Assembly (NCBI GenBank): GCA_910578565.1
Contig: CAJTQF010000001.1
Span: 440,186-504,185 of the forward strand
DNA: 64,000 bases
Direction of reading: 5' to 3'
Origin: an uncultured Christensenella sp.
GTDB lineage: Bacteria > Bacillota > Clostridia > Christensenellales > Borkfalkiaceae
Made by a program: the position numbers and the translations under genes. The notes below the pieces were generated by a model. It was given only the letters and a program-made list of their open reading frames with translations, was not told where the DNA came from and ran no database searches. The stretch's first letter is position 1. Each line of letters begins with the position of its first letter. Below are positions 23,749 through 31,867 of this stretch, one piece after another.

Positions 23749-24467
23749 TGAAAGAGTTTAATGTTGCCGAAAACTGGTATTGGTTTTTAGTCGCGGCTAT
23801 AGCTTGCTATTTACTGGGTTGCTTCAATTTTGCCGTGTTGATATCCCGTATAAAAAAACAGGATATACGCGGCGTGGGCAGCGGCAATCCGGGAACTATG
23901 AATATGACGCGCTCGTTCGGCATTAAAATAGGAGCCGTAAATTTTTTCTGCGACGTAATAAAGGGCGGGGTACCTGCGCTTGCAGGCTGGCTGTTGTTTA
24001 AGGATTACGTTTTTGCGGGGACGCAAATTTCCGTGTCTGATTTTGCCCGTTACTTTTTCGGATTGTTCGTTATAATCGGTCATATATTTCCGGTTACTAT
24101 GAAATTTATGGGCGGCAAGGGAATAGCGTCCACGGTGGGGCTTTTTGCGTTCGCTTTGCCTTGCGAAGAGTGGTGGTATTTCTTAGTTGCTTTTGTTTTT
24201 TTGACGTGCGTTCTCGTATATATCATTGTGTTTGAACTTGGGTCTATGGGTTCGCTTGTCGGCGTAACCGCGCTTTCTATATGGCAGGCAGCTATATTTG
24301 TTTTAAGGTACAAAGAAGTTTTGTCAAACGGTTGGGTAATAAGCATTTTAATGATGTTGCTTTTGTTAAATATTTTGACGTGGGGCGCACATCATAAAAA
24401 CATTTACAAACTTCTCGCGGGGGAAGAGCACCGCACAAAAGTCCGTAAAAAGAAAAAGACCTTATAA
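23748..24467 (+). CDS. plsY: Acyl-phosphate glycerol-3-phosphate acyltransferase
   Basis: Membrane enzyme that makes lysophosphatidic acid from acyl-phosphate. Family motifs are visible: GSGNPGTMNMTRSFG (about 44-58) and GHIFPVTMKFMGGKGIAS (about 109-126). Multiple hydrophobic helices span the protein, and the C-terminus is basic (KVRKKKKTL). At 239 aa it is slightly longer than usual. Der-PlsY adjacency is common in Firmicutes. A strong terminator follows. Confidence 0.93.
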   Translation: MKEFNVAENWYWFLVAAIACYLLGCFNFAVLISRIKKQDIRGVGSGNPGTMNMTRSFGIKIGAVNFFCDVIKGGVPALAGWLLFKDYVFAGTQISVSDFARYFFGLFVIIGHIFPVTMKFMGGKGIASTVGLFAFALPCEEWWYFLVAFVFLTCVLVYIIVFELGSMGSLVGVTALSIWQAAIFVLRYKEVLSNGWVISILMMLLLLNILTWGAHHKNIYKLLAGEEHRTKVRKKKKTL

Positions 24468-24476
24468 ATTAAATAA

Positions 24477-24508
24477 GGCGCAACGTATAAGCGTTGCGCC
24501 GTTTTTTT
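24477..24508. terminator. Bidirectional terminator between plsY and the PEP-utilising enzyme
   Basis: GGCGCAACG (24477-24485) pairs with CGTTGCGCC (24492-24500), followed by GTTTTTTT. It serves the convergent genes; in the minus direction the tail is weaker. Confidence 0.85.
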
Positions 24509-26825
24509 ATTCTTCTAATATTTTAACTTCGCCGCTTACGCCGTCAAGCGAAACAAGCGCGCCATCGGGTATAAGCTCCGTAGCATTTTTAAGATTGACG
24601 ACGGCGGGAAGATTGAGTTCTCTCGCGACCACAAAACTGTGCGAAAGCATACTCCCGTGTTCAACTATAAGTCCGCTTGCAGAAGGGAAAAGGCTAATCC
24701 AGCCCGGGTCAGTACGCTTTGTCAAAATAATATTTCCGGCGGTGAGTTTGTTTGCAGGGGACTGCATAAGCGAAACTCTCGCCGTTATGTTGCCGCAGCC
24801 GCTCGGTGTGCCGCGTAAGCCGTCGCCGGAGCGTTCGTTTTTTACGGGTAGCGGCGTGCCGTTGAAGAAAACAACTCTGTCGTATGTCGGCTTTTCAAGC
24901 CATATTTTTTCTTCGGCTTTTCTATTTTCTACCAGCTCCTTAAAATTATCCATACCCGATAAAACTTCATTTTTTGTAAGATAAAATATATCCCGTTGAT
25001 TTTCCAGCTTGCCGTCTTTGCGGTAATTTTCGCCGAAATTTAAGAATATGTTTCTTACTACCGAATATAGGTAAGTCCTGTAAAGGCGCAGGCGTTCACG
25101 CATACGCATATATTTTTTTGCTTTTTCAGATAAGCCTTTTAATTTTTTCGGAACGGCGACGTTTTCGTATTCGGGCACCTTAAATTCCGTATTCAGATTT
25201 GATTTTATCAGGGAATACAGAAGGGTTTCGTCTTCTATCATAGTTACGGTTTCGAGTTTTAGCTCGTCCATAACTCTTGCGCCGAAAGTAAGGATGTATT
25301 CTTTCAGCAATGTTGAAATCGAAGAGCTTTCGTGATATTTTTTATGAAGCTCTTGTTCGTCCAAAGCCAAAAAATCGCTATATACATTTTTATCAGCTTT
25401 AATTTTGTTTACTATTTCTACAAGTTTGTTTGCGCTTTCCGCGCTTTTTACGTTGCCCTGGCTTGAAATAAATTTGTTGAGTTCTTCGACGGAAATATTT
25501 AATTTTTTAGCTTTTTCTTTTAACTTGCCAAAATAGTACATTACAGCAAGGTCGTTTATAATGGGAATAACAAATCCGTCCGTTATGTCGCTTTCTATTT
25601 TATTTACAAGTTCGATAAGCTGTTTGTTTGTTGCGTTCAGTTTTTTGCCGTAGTATGGCATAACTATGCGATTGAATTTCTGTTCGAAACTGTCAGCAAG
25701 ATTGTCTATATTTTTAAGGTTTTTGGTAAACTCCGCAAAGACTTTAATGACGTCAAAAAAGTTCATTTTAACTTTTTTGAAATCGTCCGTCTTGCTGTTT
25801 ACTCCAATCATATTTTCAAAATATGAAGCTGATTTTTTAAACGGCAGAACGCTTACGCCGTAATACCAGCTGTTCATATTGTAGTAAATTTTACCTTCGT
25901 ACAGGTAAAGCATTTCGGAAACGGCGGGCAACAGTGCGTTATAAATCTTTTTGCGTATTTTGCCTTTTTTCATAGTTGCAAGGTAAACGTCGCGGTATAC
26001 GTCTTTTGCGAATGAAAAAGTGAGGGGAGAAGTCACGCCGAAAAACGATTCGACAATGTTTGAATTGTCGATTAAAAGATTGCGTGTATGCGGGTTTATA
26101 TTATCGTAAGTCGTTATTGCACGCGCCTGTAAAAAGTAAACTTTTCCGCGACTGTAAGCAAATTCGATATCCTGAAACGCGTTTGTTTTTGCCGCTATTT
26201 CTTTTGAAAATATTATTAATTTACGGAGCGGCGCTTTGCCTAAAATGTCGTTGCCGTCAATTCTTACCGAATCGTTATTGACGATATACGTGGTTCCGCT
26301 TTCGGTTCCGTCTACAATTTTATCGCCCAGCCCGCAGGTTACGCTTATAACAGTTTCATCGGGGTTGTCTGTAACGGGGTTAATTGTATTTATAACGCCT
26401 GCAAATTCGGCGTCAACCATTTCCTGTATTACAACTGCAATTTTTATCCCTTCGGGCGAAAGTCCGCGGGTTTTGCGGTAATCCTTTGCCATGTCGGTAA
26501 ACGCGCTGTCGTAGACTTTGTATATGTACTTTATAACGTACTTTTTTGGAATGTTCAAAAATGAATCGTGTACGCCCGCAAAACTGCCTGCCGCAGAATC
26601 TTCGTCAACAGCGGAAGAACGTACGGCATAAAGTTTTTTATCTGAAAGCAGTTTGTTTATTTCGGCGTTCAGTTGTTCTTTCAGAGAAGGGTCTGTTTTT
26701 GCGTTTTCAAAATAGCTCGCAGGGCATACGTAAAGGGGCGGTGTGTCTTTAATATTTAAGGCAAGCAGGTTGTAAGCCTTGCCGCCTATTTCGTTTATGC
26801 TTTGTAAGCTGTTAACTAAAATCAT
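24507..26825 (-). CDS. PEP-synthase-like / rifampin-phosphotransferase-like dikinase
   Basis: A 772-aa three-part enzyme. The N-terminal ATP-grasp-like PPDK_N domain (about 1-240) shows YAVRSSAVDEDSAAGSFAG and IQEMVDAEFAGVI. A long helical middle domain (about 260-660) is variable. The C-terminal swivelling phospho-His domain ends in VEHGSMLSHSFVVAREL, with the catalytic His in SMLSH. The size and the divergent middle are closer to rifampin phosphotransferases and YvkC-like proteins than to gluconeogenic PEP synthase. These enzymes split ATP into AMP and Pi and phosphorylate a substrate read by the middle domain. The substrate here is unknown, and rifampin resistance is only a possibility. 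Confidence 0.8.
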   Translation of the reverse strand: MILVNSLQSINEIGGKAYNLLALNIKDTPPLYVCPASYFENAKTDPSLKEQLNAEINKLLSDKKLYAVRSSAVDEDSAAGSFAGVHDSFLNIPKKYVIKYIYKVYDSAFTDMAKDYRKTRGLSPEGIKIAVVIQEMVDAEFAGVINTINPVTDNPDETVISVTCGLGDKIVDGTESGTTYIVNNDSVRIDGNDILGKAPLRKLIIFSKEIAAKTNAFQDIEFAYSRGKVYFLQARAITTYDNINPHTRNLLIDNSNIVESFFGVTSPLTFSFAKDVYRDVYLATMKKGKIRKKIYNALLPAVSEMLYLYEGKIYYNMNSWYYGVSVLPFKKSASYFENMIGVNSKTDDFKKVKMNFFDVIKVFAEFTKNLKNIDNLADSFEQKFNRIVMPYYGKKLNATNKQLIELVNKIESDITDGFVIPIINDLAVMYYFGKLKEKAKKLNISVEELNKFISSQGNVKSAESANKLVEIVNKIKADKNVYSDFLALDEQELHKKYHESSSISTLLKEYILTFGARVMDELKLETVTMIEDETLLYSLIKSNLNTEFKVPEYENVAVPKKLKGLSEKAKKYMRMRERLRLYRTYLYSVVRNIFLNFGENYRKDGKLENQRDIFYLTKNEVLSGMDNFKELVENRKAEEKIWLEKPTYDRVVFFNGTPLPVKNERSGDGLRGTPSGCGNITARVSLMQSPANKLTAGNIILTKRTDPGWISLFPSASGLIVEHGSMLSHSFVVARELNLPAVVNLKNATELIPDGALVSLDGVSGEVKILEE

Positions 26826-26884
26826 ATCAATTTGTCCGTCAATTAATTCCTATTTGGGTAATGTCGCTTTATTAATAAGTAAAA

Positions 26885-26910
26885 AGGCGGTGCAAATAAT
26901 TGCGCCACCT
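26885..26910 (-). terminator. Terminator of the PH-like membrane gene
   Basis: On the minus strand an 11-bp stem with one mismatch (26900-26910 with 26885-26895) is followed by TTTTTACTT. It overlaps the stop codon region. Confidence 0.75.
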
Positions 26911-27401
26911 CATTTTTTCTTTTTATCGTCATCGTTTTTGTTTTCAGGTTCTTTCGATTTTATTGAAAATTCTATATTTTTGTTTGCCTTGCACAGTGCG
27001 TCGGTAAAGTCGTCGTACCATTCTTCCTTGACAACGATAACCACAAAATTATTGTTTTTAAAATACACGGTAAGTTTGTTTGTATTGCGGTCAAGCAAAA
27101 TAGTGTCTATTGTGGAAATATCGTATTTGCTTTTAATAATTCCGAAACTGGTTTTAAGCGTGTTGCCGTCAACGGAATAATAAGACGAAACAATAAGGCT
27201 TATCAAAATTACCAACAGTACCGCAGGAACCAAAAACATAAGCGTGTATTGTATTATAGGATAAACGGGGTTTGCGGCAGATGCGACGTCGCCGGTAATG
27301 ATGGCAAAAATATTTATCCCGAAACCCGCAAAGCACAGCGCTATCCCGACATAGATTAAAGTTTTTGTAAGTTTTGAAAATTTGTATTTGAACACCTTCA
27401 T
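26910..27401 (-). CDS. Two-TM protein with PH-like domain
   Basis: A 163-aa membrane protein. Two hydrophobic helices (about 13-35 and 47-70) are followed by a beta-rich region about 72-135 (YYSVDGNTLKTSFGIIKSKY, ISTIDTILLDRNTNKLTVYF) typical of bacterial PH/YcxB-type domains. The tail is a very charged Asp/Lys run. Such proteins are common and mostly uncharacterised. It is a single gene on the minus strand between two terminators. Confidence 0.65.
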   Translation of the reverse strand: MKVFKYKFSKLTKTLIYVGIALCFAGFGINIFAIITGDVASAANPVYPIIQYTLMFLVPAVLLVILISLIVSSYYSVDGNTLKTSFGIIKSKYDISTIDTILLDRNTNKLTVYFKNNNFVVIVVKEEWYDDFTDALCKANKNIEFSIKSKEPENKNDDDKKKK

Positions 27402-27463
27402 AACTTTATTATACTTTCGCGTGCTTTAAAAATCAAGAGAATTGATAAAAAAGTTAATTAAAA

Positions 27464-27488
27464 GACCGACTTAAAGTTAAAGCCGGTC
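27464..27488 (-). terminator. Terminator of the small lipoprotein gene
   Basis: GACCG (27484-27488, minus) pairs with CGGTC (27464-27468) with an extended CTTTA/TAAAG-type inner stem, then TTTTAATTAA. Confidence 0.7.
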
Positions 27489-27495
27489 ATGTTTT

Positions 27496-27903
27496 TTATT
27501 TTCTCGGTTTCAGTGGCGCAGGCATAGGCGCAGGGTCGGGGTTGTTCTTGTGCGGACGCTTTTTGTGCGGGCGTATGGGTTCAATGTTTTCGGGTATGGG
27601 GTCTTCGTTTCCGTTGTTATCGCCGTCATTTTCGCTCTCTCTGAATTTGTCGTGCGGAATGCGCGGTCTGTGCGGTCTGAACTTAAATTCAGGTATGCTG
27701 TCCTGCAAGTTTCTGTTTTCGCAATCCCCGTCTTTGCAGTTTTTGTCTTCTTCGGGATTTTCGTCTTCGCCGCCCTGTTGCTTTATCCGGTAGTTGCGTT
27801 CGCGTTCCTTTTCGGGATTGTCCTGATTGACGTTACAGCCAACCGCAAAGCAAGCCGTAACTGCCGCCAATGCCGATGTTATTAAAAACAGTATCTTTTT
27901 CAT
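27496..27903 (-). CDS. Small lipoprotein with charged, His/Pro-rich low-complexity body
   Basis: About 135 aa from the ATG at 27903 (MKKILFLITS); the longer frame overlaps the promoter. The signal peptide ends in a lipobox-like FAVGC, so the mature N-terminal Cys would be lipidated. The body has no globular signature. It is rich in Asp/Glu/Asn in the middle, with RPHRPRIPHDK and RPHKKRPHKN clusters of histidine, proline and basic residues towards the C-terminus. A metal- or wall-binding tail is possible but unproven. No ribosome site is seen. Confidence 0.65.
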   Translation of the reverse strand: MKKILFLITSALAAVTACFAVGCNVNQDNPEKERERNYRIKQQGGEDENPEEDKNCKDGDCENRNLQDSIPEFKFRPHRPRIPHDKFRESENDGDNNGNEDPIPENIEPIRPHKKRPHKNNPDPAPMPAPLKPRK

Positions 27904-27909
27904 ATAAGC

Positions 27910-27939
27910 AGTATGGCGCAAGCGGAAAAATCTATGCAA
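27910..27939 (-). promoter_or_regulatory. Candidate leaderless promoter of the lipoprotein
   Basis: On the minus strand TTGCAT (27934-27939), an 18-bp spacer and CATACT (27910-27915), then six bases to the ATG. The -10 is imperfect. Confidence 0.4.
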
Positions 27940-27943
27940 ACGC

Positions 27944-27972
27944 TTGTCAATTTTTAACCCTTATGATAAAAT
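27944..27972 (+). promoter_or_regulatory. Promoter of the TM1266-like gene and ABC importer
   Basis: -35 TTGTCA (27944-27949), a 17-bp spacer and -10 TAAAAT (27967-27972). It is divergent from the lipoprotein promoter. Confidence 0.65.
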
Positions 27973-28019
27973 AAAAACCGCTTAGCGTAAAGGTAAAGCC
28001 TGAGCGCAAAGGGGAATTT

Positions 28020-28268
28020 ATGTCTGAAAAAAGACTTGCCGTATTGAGTATCATAGTTGAAGACAGAGGCGCAAGCGCTGAAATCAATTCGCTGTTATCG
28101 GAATACGGCGATTATATTTTAGGCAGAATGGGAGTGCCTTATAAAGAGAAAAAAGTTTCCGTTATGAGCGTTATCGTAGACGCACCTACGGAAATTATAA
28201 ACACTCTTACGGGCAAAATAGGAATGCTTGCCGGAGTTACGGCAAAGACTCTTATGTCGAAAGTTTAA
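28020..28268 (+). CDS. TM1266-family putative iron-only hydrogenase system regulator
   Basis: An 82-aa ACT/NikR-C-like protein. EKRLAVLSIIVEDR at the N-terminus, ILGRMGVPYKEKKVSVMSVIVD in the middle and ITGKIGMLAGVTAKTL-like residues at the end match the TM1266 family, annotated as putative regulators of the [FeFe]-hydrogenase system. AAAGGGG lies before the ATG. It is followed after 51 bases by an ABC importer operon under the same promoter, so the two may be functionally linked. The ligand is unknown. Confidence 0.82.
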   Translation: MSEKRLAVLSIIVEDRGASAEINSLLSEYGDYILGRMGVPYKEKKVSVMSVIVDAPTEIINTLTGKIGMLAGVTAKTLMSKV

Positions 28269-28319
28269 CAAATATTTTTTGAAGTAAAAGGCAATAACCT
28301 GATACCGAAAGGAGTTAAT

Positions 28320-29330
28320 ATGAAAAAGTTTTTTACCGTGCTTTTAAGCGCAAGCCTTGCCGCGTTTACGGCGGTCGGGTTTTCTGCTTGCGGTAACGAA
28401 AGTGATGAAGCTGTTAACCTTGTTGCTATTACGGCGGCGCAGGTGGGCGTTACCGATGATATCGATTATTACGTAGTCGCAGAACCTGCGGCAAGCACAA
28501 AAGCAAAAGTTGTTCCGTCGCTCAATTTTGCCGGGGATTTACAGCAATTGTACGGCGGACAAAACGGTTATCCGCAAGCCGTAATTGTCGCAAAAAATAA
28601 TTTGCTTGAATACGGATTTGTCGGAGATTTTCTGGAAGCGGTTGCCGAAAATAAGCAATGGATTTTGAACGACGGTACATCAATACAAACCCTAACCGAC
28701 GCAGTTCAGTCGCATCTGACCGACGGTATGAGCCCGACGTTTTCTGCGGCAAATCTTACAAAAGATGTCATATCTAACTGCAGCATTAATTTAACTTACG
28801 CATATAACGACAAGCAAGAAATAAACGATTTCATAGAAAAAGTCAATTCCGTAAGCGAAGTATCGTTCGGGAGGGCGGCTGACGGTTTTTTTTATAACGG
28901 CGGTTATCCCAACGTTGAATTTTTAGGTAAAGTTTCTGTATATGCGCCCGACGGCGCGCCCGCGCTGGGGCTTGCAAATCTTTTGGCAGGCGAAAAAAGT
29001 TTTGAAAATGTGACGGTTGATTACAATATTGTCGAACCGTCATTGATACAGACTTACGTTACCGGCGAAAATTCCAAAGCCGATATTTGCGTTTTGCCTG
29101 TAAATATTGCCGTCAAACTTTTGGGCAACGGTGCAAAGTATAAACTTGTCGGCACGCTCACGCACGGCAATTTGTTTCTGCTTTCTAAAGGCGGAGATAA
29201 AATAACCCCTGACAATATAGCCGGGTTAAAGGGCAAAAAAGTAGGCGTGGTAAATCTGGCGGCTGTTCCCGGGCTTACTTTTAAAGTTATTTTAAAAGAC
29301 AGCGGTTTGGACTTTGTTGAACTCGTATAA
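28320..29330 (+). CDS. ABC importer substrate-binding lipoprotein with swapped (circularly permuted) halves
   Basis: A 336-aa NMT1/SsuA-like periplasmic-type binding lipoprotein: signal peptide with FSAC lipobox (Cys24). In relatives I know, the order is a KVSVYAPDGAP start, ...LPVN, VPGLTFK, then DYFVVAEPAAS, GYPQAV, NC and a final DGFFY. Here the second half comes first: DYYVVAEPAAS at 49-59, GYPQAVIVAK at 83-92, ISNCSI at 151-156, DGFFY at 188-192. The first half follows: KVSVYAPDGAPALGL at 204-218, VPGLTFKVILKDSGL at 316-330, then the stop. The frame is clean, and the TAATG overlap with the permease is intact. It probably binds a small organic substrate (thiamine-precursor-like, nitrate/sulfonate family). 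Confidence 0.82.
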   Translation: MKKFFTVLLSASLAAFTAVGFSACGNESDEAVNLVAITAAQVGVTDDIDYYVVAEPAASTKAKVVPSLNFAGDLQQLYGGQNGYPQAVIVAKNNLLEYGFVGDFLEAVAENKQWILNDGTSIQTLTDAVQSHLTDGMSPTFSAANLTKDVISNCSINLTYAYNDKQEINDFIEKVNSVSEVSFGRAADGFFYNGGYPNVEFLGKVSVYAPDGAPALGLANLLAGEKSFENVTVDYNIVEPSLIQTYVTGENSKADICVLPVNIAVKLLGNGAKYKLVGTLTHGNLFLLSKGGDKITPDNIAGLKGKKVGVVNLAAVPGLTFKVILKDSGLDFVELV

Positions 29331-30115
29331 TGGTTAAGCGGTTCTTTATCAAAAGAAAACTTAATATCATTTGTGCTTTCGCCGCCGTTGTTCTGATGCT
29401 GCTTGTCTGGCTGATTGCCTATTACAGTGTGAAAAACGATTATATAATTCCGTCTTTGGGTGAAACGTTTAAAAGTTTTTTCACCTGTCTCGGACAAAAA
29501 ACTTTTTGGGCGGCTTTCGGGTTTACCGTTTTACGGACTGCGGAAAGTTTTGTAATTTCGTTTATTCTTGCGCTCCTGTGCGCCGCGCTTTCTGCGTGCA
29601 GTAAAATTTTTGCGGCGGTGTTAAAGCCGTTTATGGTATTATTGCGCACGTTGCCCACTTTGGCGGTAATACTGTTGCTTCTTATCTGGACTACGCCTAA
29701 AATCGCGCCCGTCATAGTTACGGTGCTTGTTCTGTTTCCTATGATTTATTCGCAAATGATTGCGGCAATAGACGGTATTGACTGCGGATTAAAAGAAATG
29801 GCGGATGTTTATCGAATAGGTAAAAGAGACAGGCTGTTCAAAATATATCTTCCGTCGGCTTCGCCGAACGTGCTTGCCCAAACGGGGGCAAATATTTCAC
29901 TCGGGCTGAAAATTATGATTTCCGCCGAAGTGCTTGCAAGCACTTACCAAAGTCTGGGAAATCTTATGCAGACGGCAAGACTGTACCTTGATACGCCCAG
30001 ACTTGCCGCGCTTACCGCTGTTTCCGTAATTATCGGATTTATTGCCGATATCGCCTTTTCACAACTTGCAAGGATAAGTTACAAGTGGAACAGAAAGGAG
30101 AGCGCGTATGATTGA
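29330..30115 (+). CDS. ABC importer permease
   Basis: A 261-aa inner-membrane permease of the SsuC/TauC/ThiX type with six predicted helices. The EAA-like loop that contacts the ATPase is visible around residues 155-180 (EMADVYRIGKRDRLFKIYLP). The MLLRTLPTLAVILLLLIW region matches family members for nitrate/sulfonate/pyrimidine uptake. The ATG overlaps the binding-protein stop; its end overlaps the ATPase start by eight bases. Confidence 0.88.
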   Translation: MVKRFFIKRKLNIICAFAAVVLMLLVWLIAYYSVKNDYIIPSLGETFKSFFTCLGQKTFWAAFGFTVLRTAESFVISFILALLCAALSACSKIFAAVLKPFMVLLRTLPTLAVILLLLIWTTPKIAPVIVTVLVLFPMIYSQMIAAIDGIDCGLKEMADVYRIGKRDRLFKIYLPSASPNVLAQTGANISLGLKIMISAEVLASTYQSLGNLMQTARLYLDTPRLAALTAVSVIIGFIADIAFSQLARISYKWNRKESAYD

Positions 30116-30770
30116 AATTAAAGATTTATGTAAAAGTTATGGCGAAAACGAAGTTTATAAAAATTTCAATCTGAATTTGGAAGAAGGTAAAATAACCTGC
30201 ATTCTGGGTGAAAGCGGCAGCGGGAAGACAACTCTTCTGAATGTTATTGCAGGACTTACAAAGTTTAGCGGCGGCGTTACAAATGTCAGATGCTCATATA
30301 TATTCCAGACGCCGCGCATTGTTCCCAATTTGACCGTTTACGGCAATCTTGCGCTTATTTGCAAAGACGGAGCAAGGATAGAAGATATGTTAAAGCGGTT
30401 GCGGCTTTCTGATAAACGCGACAGTTATCCCGTTAAACTTTCGGGCGGTCAGGCGCAAAGAGTGGCGATAGCGCGCGCGTTTTTGTATGACGGCGACGTG
30501 ATTCTTATGGACGAGCCGTTTTCGTCCCTTGATTTAAAACTTAAAGCGGAATTGACGGAGCTTTTTCTCGGTCTTTGGCGCAGCGACGGAAGAACTGCGG
30601 TTTTCGTTACGCACGACGTTGACGAAGCGGTTGCCGTGGCTCACAGGTTTTTGGTTATAAACGGCGGTAAAATTGTTTACGATAAAACTCCGTTGGGTGT
30701 TCCGTCGAGAAATTTTGAAGAAAGTGAACTTATTCGGAGAGAACTTATCTCCGCATTGATAAATAATTAA
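30108..30770 (+). CDS. ABC importer ATP-binding protein
   Basis: A 220-aa ATPase that powers the importer. Walker A is GESGSGKTT (about 35-43), the signature is LSGGQAQR, Walker B is VILMDEPFSSLD and the H-loop is VFVTHDVDEA. It is short for the family, lacking a C-terminal regulatory domain. AAAGGAG lies before the ATG, inside the permease gene. With the binding protein and permease it forms a complete three-gene importer. Confidence 0.92.
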   Translation: MIEIKDLCKSYGENEVYKNFNLNLEEGKITCILGESGSGKTTLLNVIAGLTKFSGGVTNVRCSYIFQTPRIVPNLTVYGNLALICKDGARIEDMLKRLRLSDKRDSYPVKLSGGQAQRVAIARAFLYDGDVILMDEPFSSLDLKLKAELTELFLGLWRSDGRTAVFVTHDVDEAVAVAHRFLVINGGKIVYDKTPLGVPSRNFEESELIRRELISALINN

Positions 30771-30787
30771 AAATAAAAGGAGTTATT

Positions 30788-31333
30788 ATGAAAAAGTTTT
30801 TTAAGGAATTTAAAGTATTCATTTCACGCGGCAACGTGCTCGATATGGCTGTCGGCATTATTATCGGCGGCGCATTTACCGCAATCATCACGGCGCTGAC
30901 AAACCAGATTTTGCAGCCGCTTATAAATTGGTTGCTTGCGGGTACCGGCGCGGGGCTGGAAGCTGCCGTAACCGTGCTTAAACCGAGTTACGACGAAGTT
31001 ACGGGCGCATTGGATCTGGCAAAGTCGATTTATATAAACTGGGGCGCGTTTATTACCGCAATCATAAACTTCATTCTTGTCGCGTTTGTTCTTTTCTGCA
31101 TAGTAAAATTAATAAACACCGTGCGCGACGGCAGTAAAAAAGTAGTGGAAAAGCAGAAAAAATCAATTGAAAAGAAATTGAAGAAAGGCGAAATTACCGT
31201 TGAAGAAGCAGCGGCAGAAACCGAAAAGCTCGCACAGGAGCCTGCTGCGCCCGTTGAAACGACGGACGACCTGCTGAGAGAAATACGCGACCTTTTAAAG
31301 GCAAGTAAGGAGAACGGTAGAGAGCACGAATAA
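30788..31333 (+). CDS. mscL: Large-conductance mechanosensitive channel
   Basis: A 181-aa MscL that opens under osmotic down-shock. The N-terminal amphipathic helix and TM1 read FKEFKVFISRGNVLDMAVGIIIGGAF (in pieces: KVFISRGNVLDMAVG and IIIGGAFTAI), near-identical to the family. TM2 is about 82-105. The C-terminal coiled coil is extended by a Glu/Ala/Lys-rich stretch, making it longer than the usual 135-150 aa. AAAGGAG precedes the ATG. It lies 17 bases after the ABC operon and shares its terminator. Confidence 0.93.
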   Translation: MKKFFKEFKVFISRGNVLDMAVGIIIGGAFTAIITALTNQILQPLINWLLAGTGAGLEAAVTVLKPSYDEVTGALDLAKSIYINWGAFITAIINFILVAFVLFCIVKLINTVRDGSKKVVEKQKKSIEKKLKKGEITVEEAAAETEKLAQEPAAPVETTDDLLREIRDLLKASKENGREHE

Positions 31334-31340
31334 AATGTTA

Positions 31341-31372
31341 AAATCTCACTTAATATGTGAGATTTCATTTTT
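31341..31372 (+). terminator. Terminator after mscL
   Basis: AAATCTCAC (31341-31349) pairs with GTGAGATTT (31357-31365), followed by CATTTTTG. Confidence 0.8.
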
Positions 31373-31519
31373 GTAAAATTGATTTTGTGTTTGTCAAGTA
31401 TTTGAAAAGGACAAAAGTAAAATATTTACTTTTAAATTTTGAAAAATTTGCGTGTAAACATTTTTCTTTTCACTATATGTTGTGGTATAATCTTACCGTA
31501 AGTGACAGATATTGTGGTT

Positions 31520-31822
31520 TTACGCAACAAAGAATGTAAAACCGGACCTGAATGCGACAATGCAAAAGTAAACGTTTAGAACCGCAATTACAGGCAGCAG
31601 TATCATAAGTAGCAGATTTTTGAGTCTGTACCGCATAATGAACATACTTACGTAAATCGCTATTGCTCCGCCCAATATTGCGGTAAGGATAAGTTTTCCG
31701 TCGCCGCTTGTAACTTTTGAATCGTTATCGCCGAACTCTTCGCGTTGCGCCCTTAAAAGCATAACCGCGTAAAAGTTTACTGCGAGTATATATACGATAA
31801 AAATAATGTAAAGTAGCAGCAT
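31520..31822 (-). CDS. DUF1294-like small membrane protein
   Basis: About 100 aa. The true start is the ATG at 31822 (MLLLYIIFIVYIL); the open frame continues upstream across purE only by chance. Three hydrophobic helices and the central KLILTAILGGAIAIYVSMF and MRYRLKN blocks fit the DUF1294 pattern (RxPExxLL...GGxxGxxxxM...RHKT), although the usual His is Tyr here. Function unknown. It is divergent from purE with only 45 bases between the starts. Confidence 0.65.
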   Translation of the reverse strand: MLLLYIIFIVYILAVNFYAVMLLRAQREEFGDNDSKVTSGDGKLILTAILGGAIAIYVSMFIMRYRLKNLLLMILLPVIAVLNVYFCIVAFRSGFTFFVA

Positions 31823-31867
31823 ATTAAAAGTATGCTTCAAAAGAAGTACTTTAATTCGGAGAAGTAA

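Noticed and set aside
31823..31867. Purine or PRPP riboswitch before purE
   Set aside because: Only 45 bases lie between the divergent starts; a small hairpin is present but no aptamer would fit.
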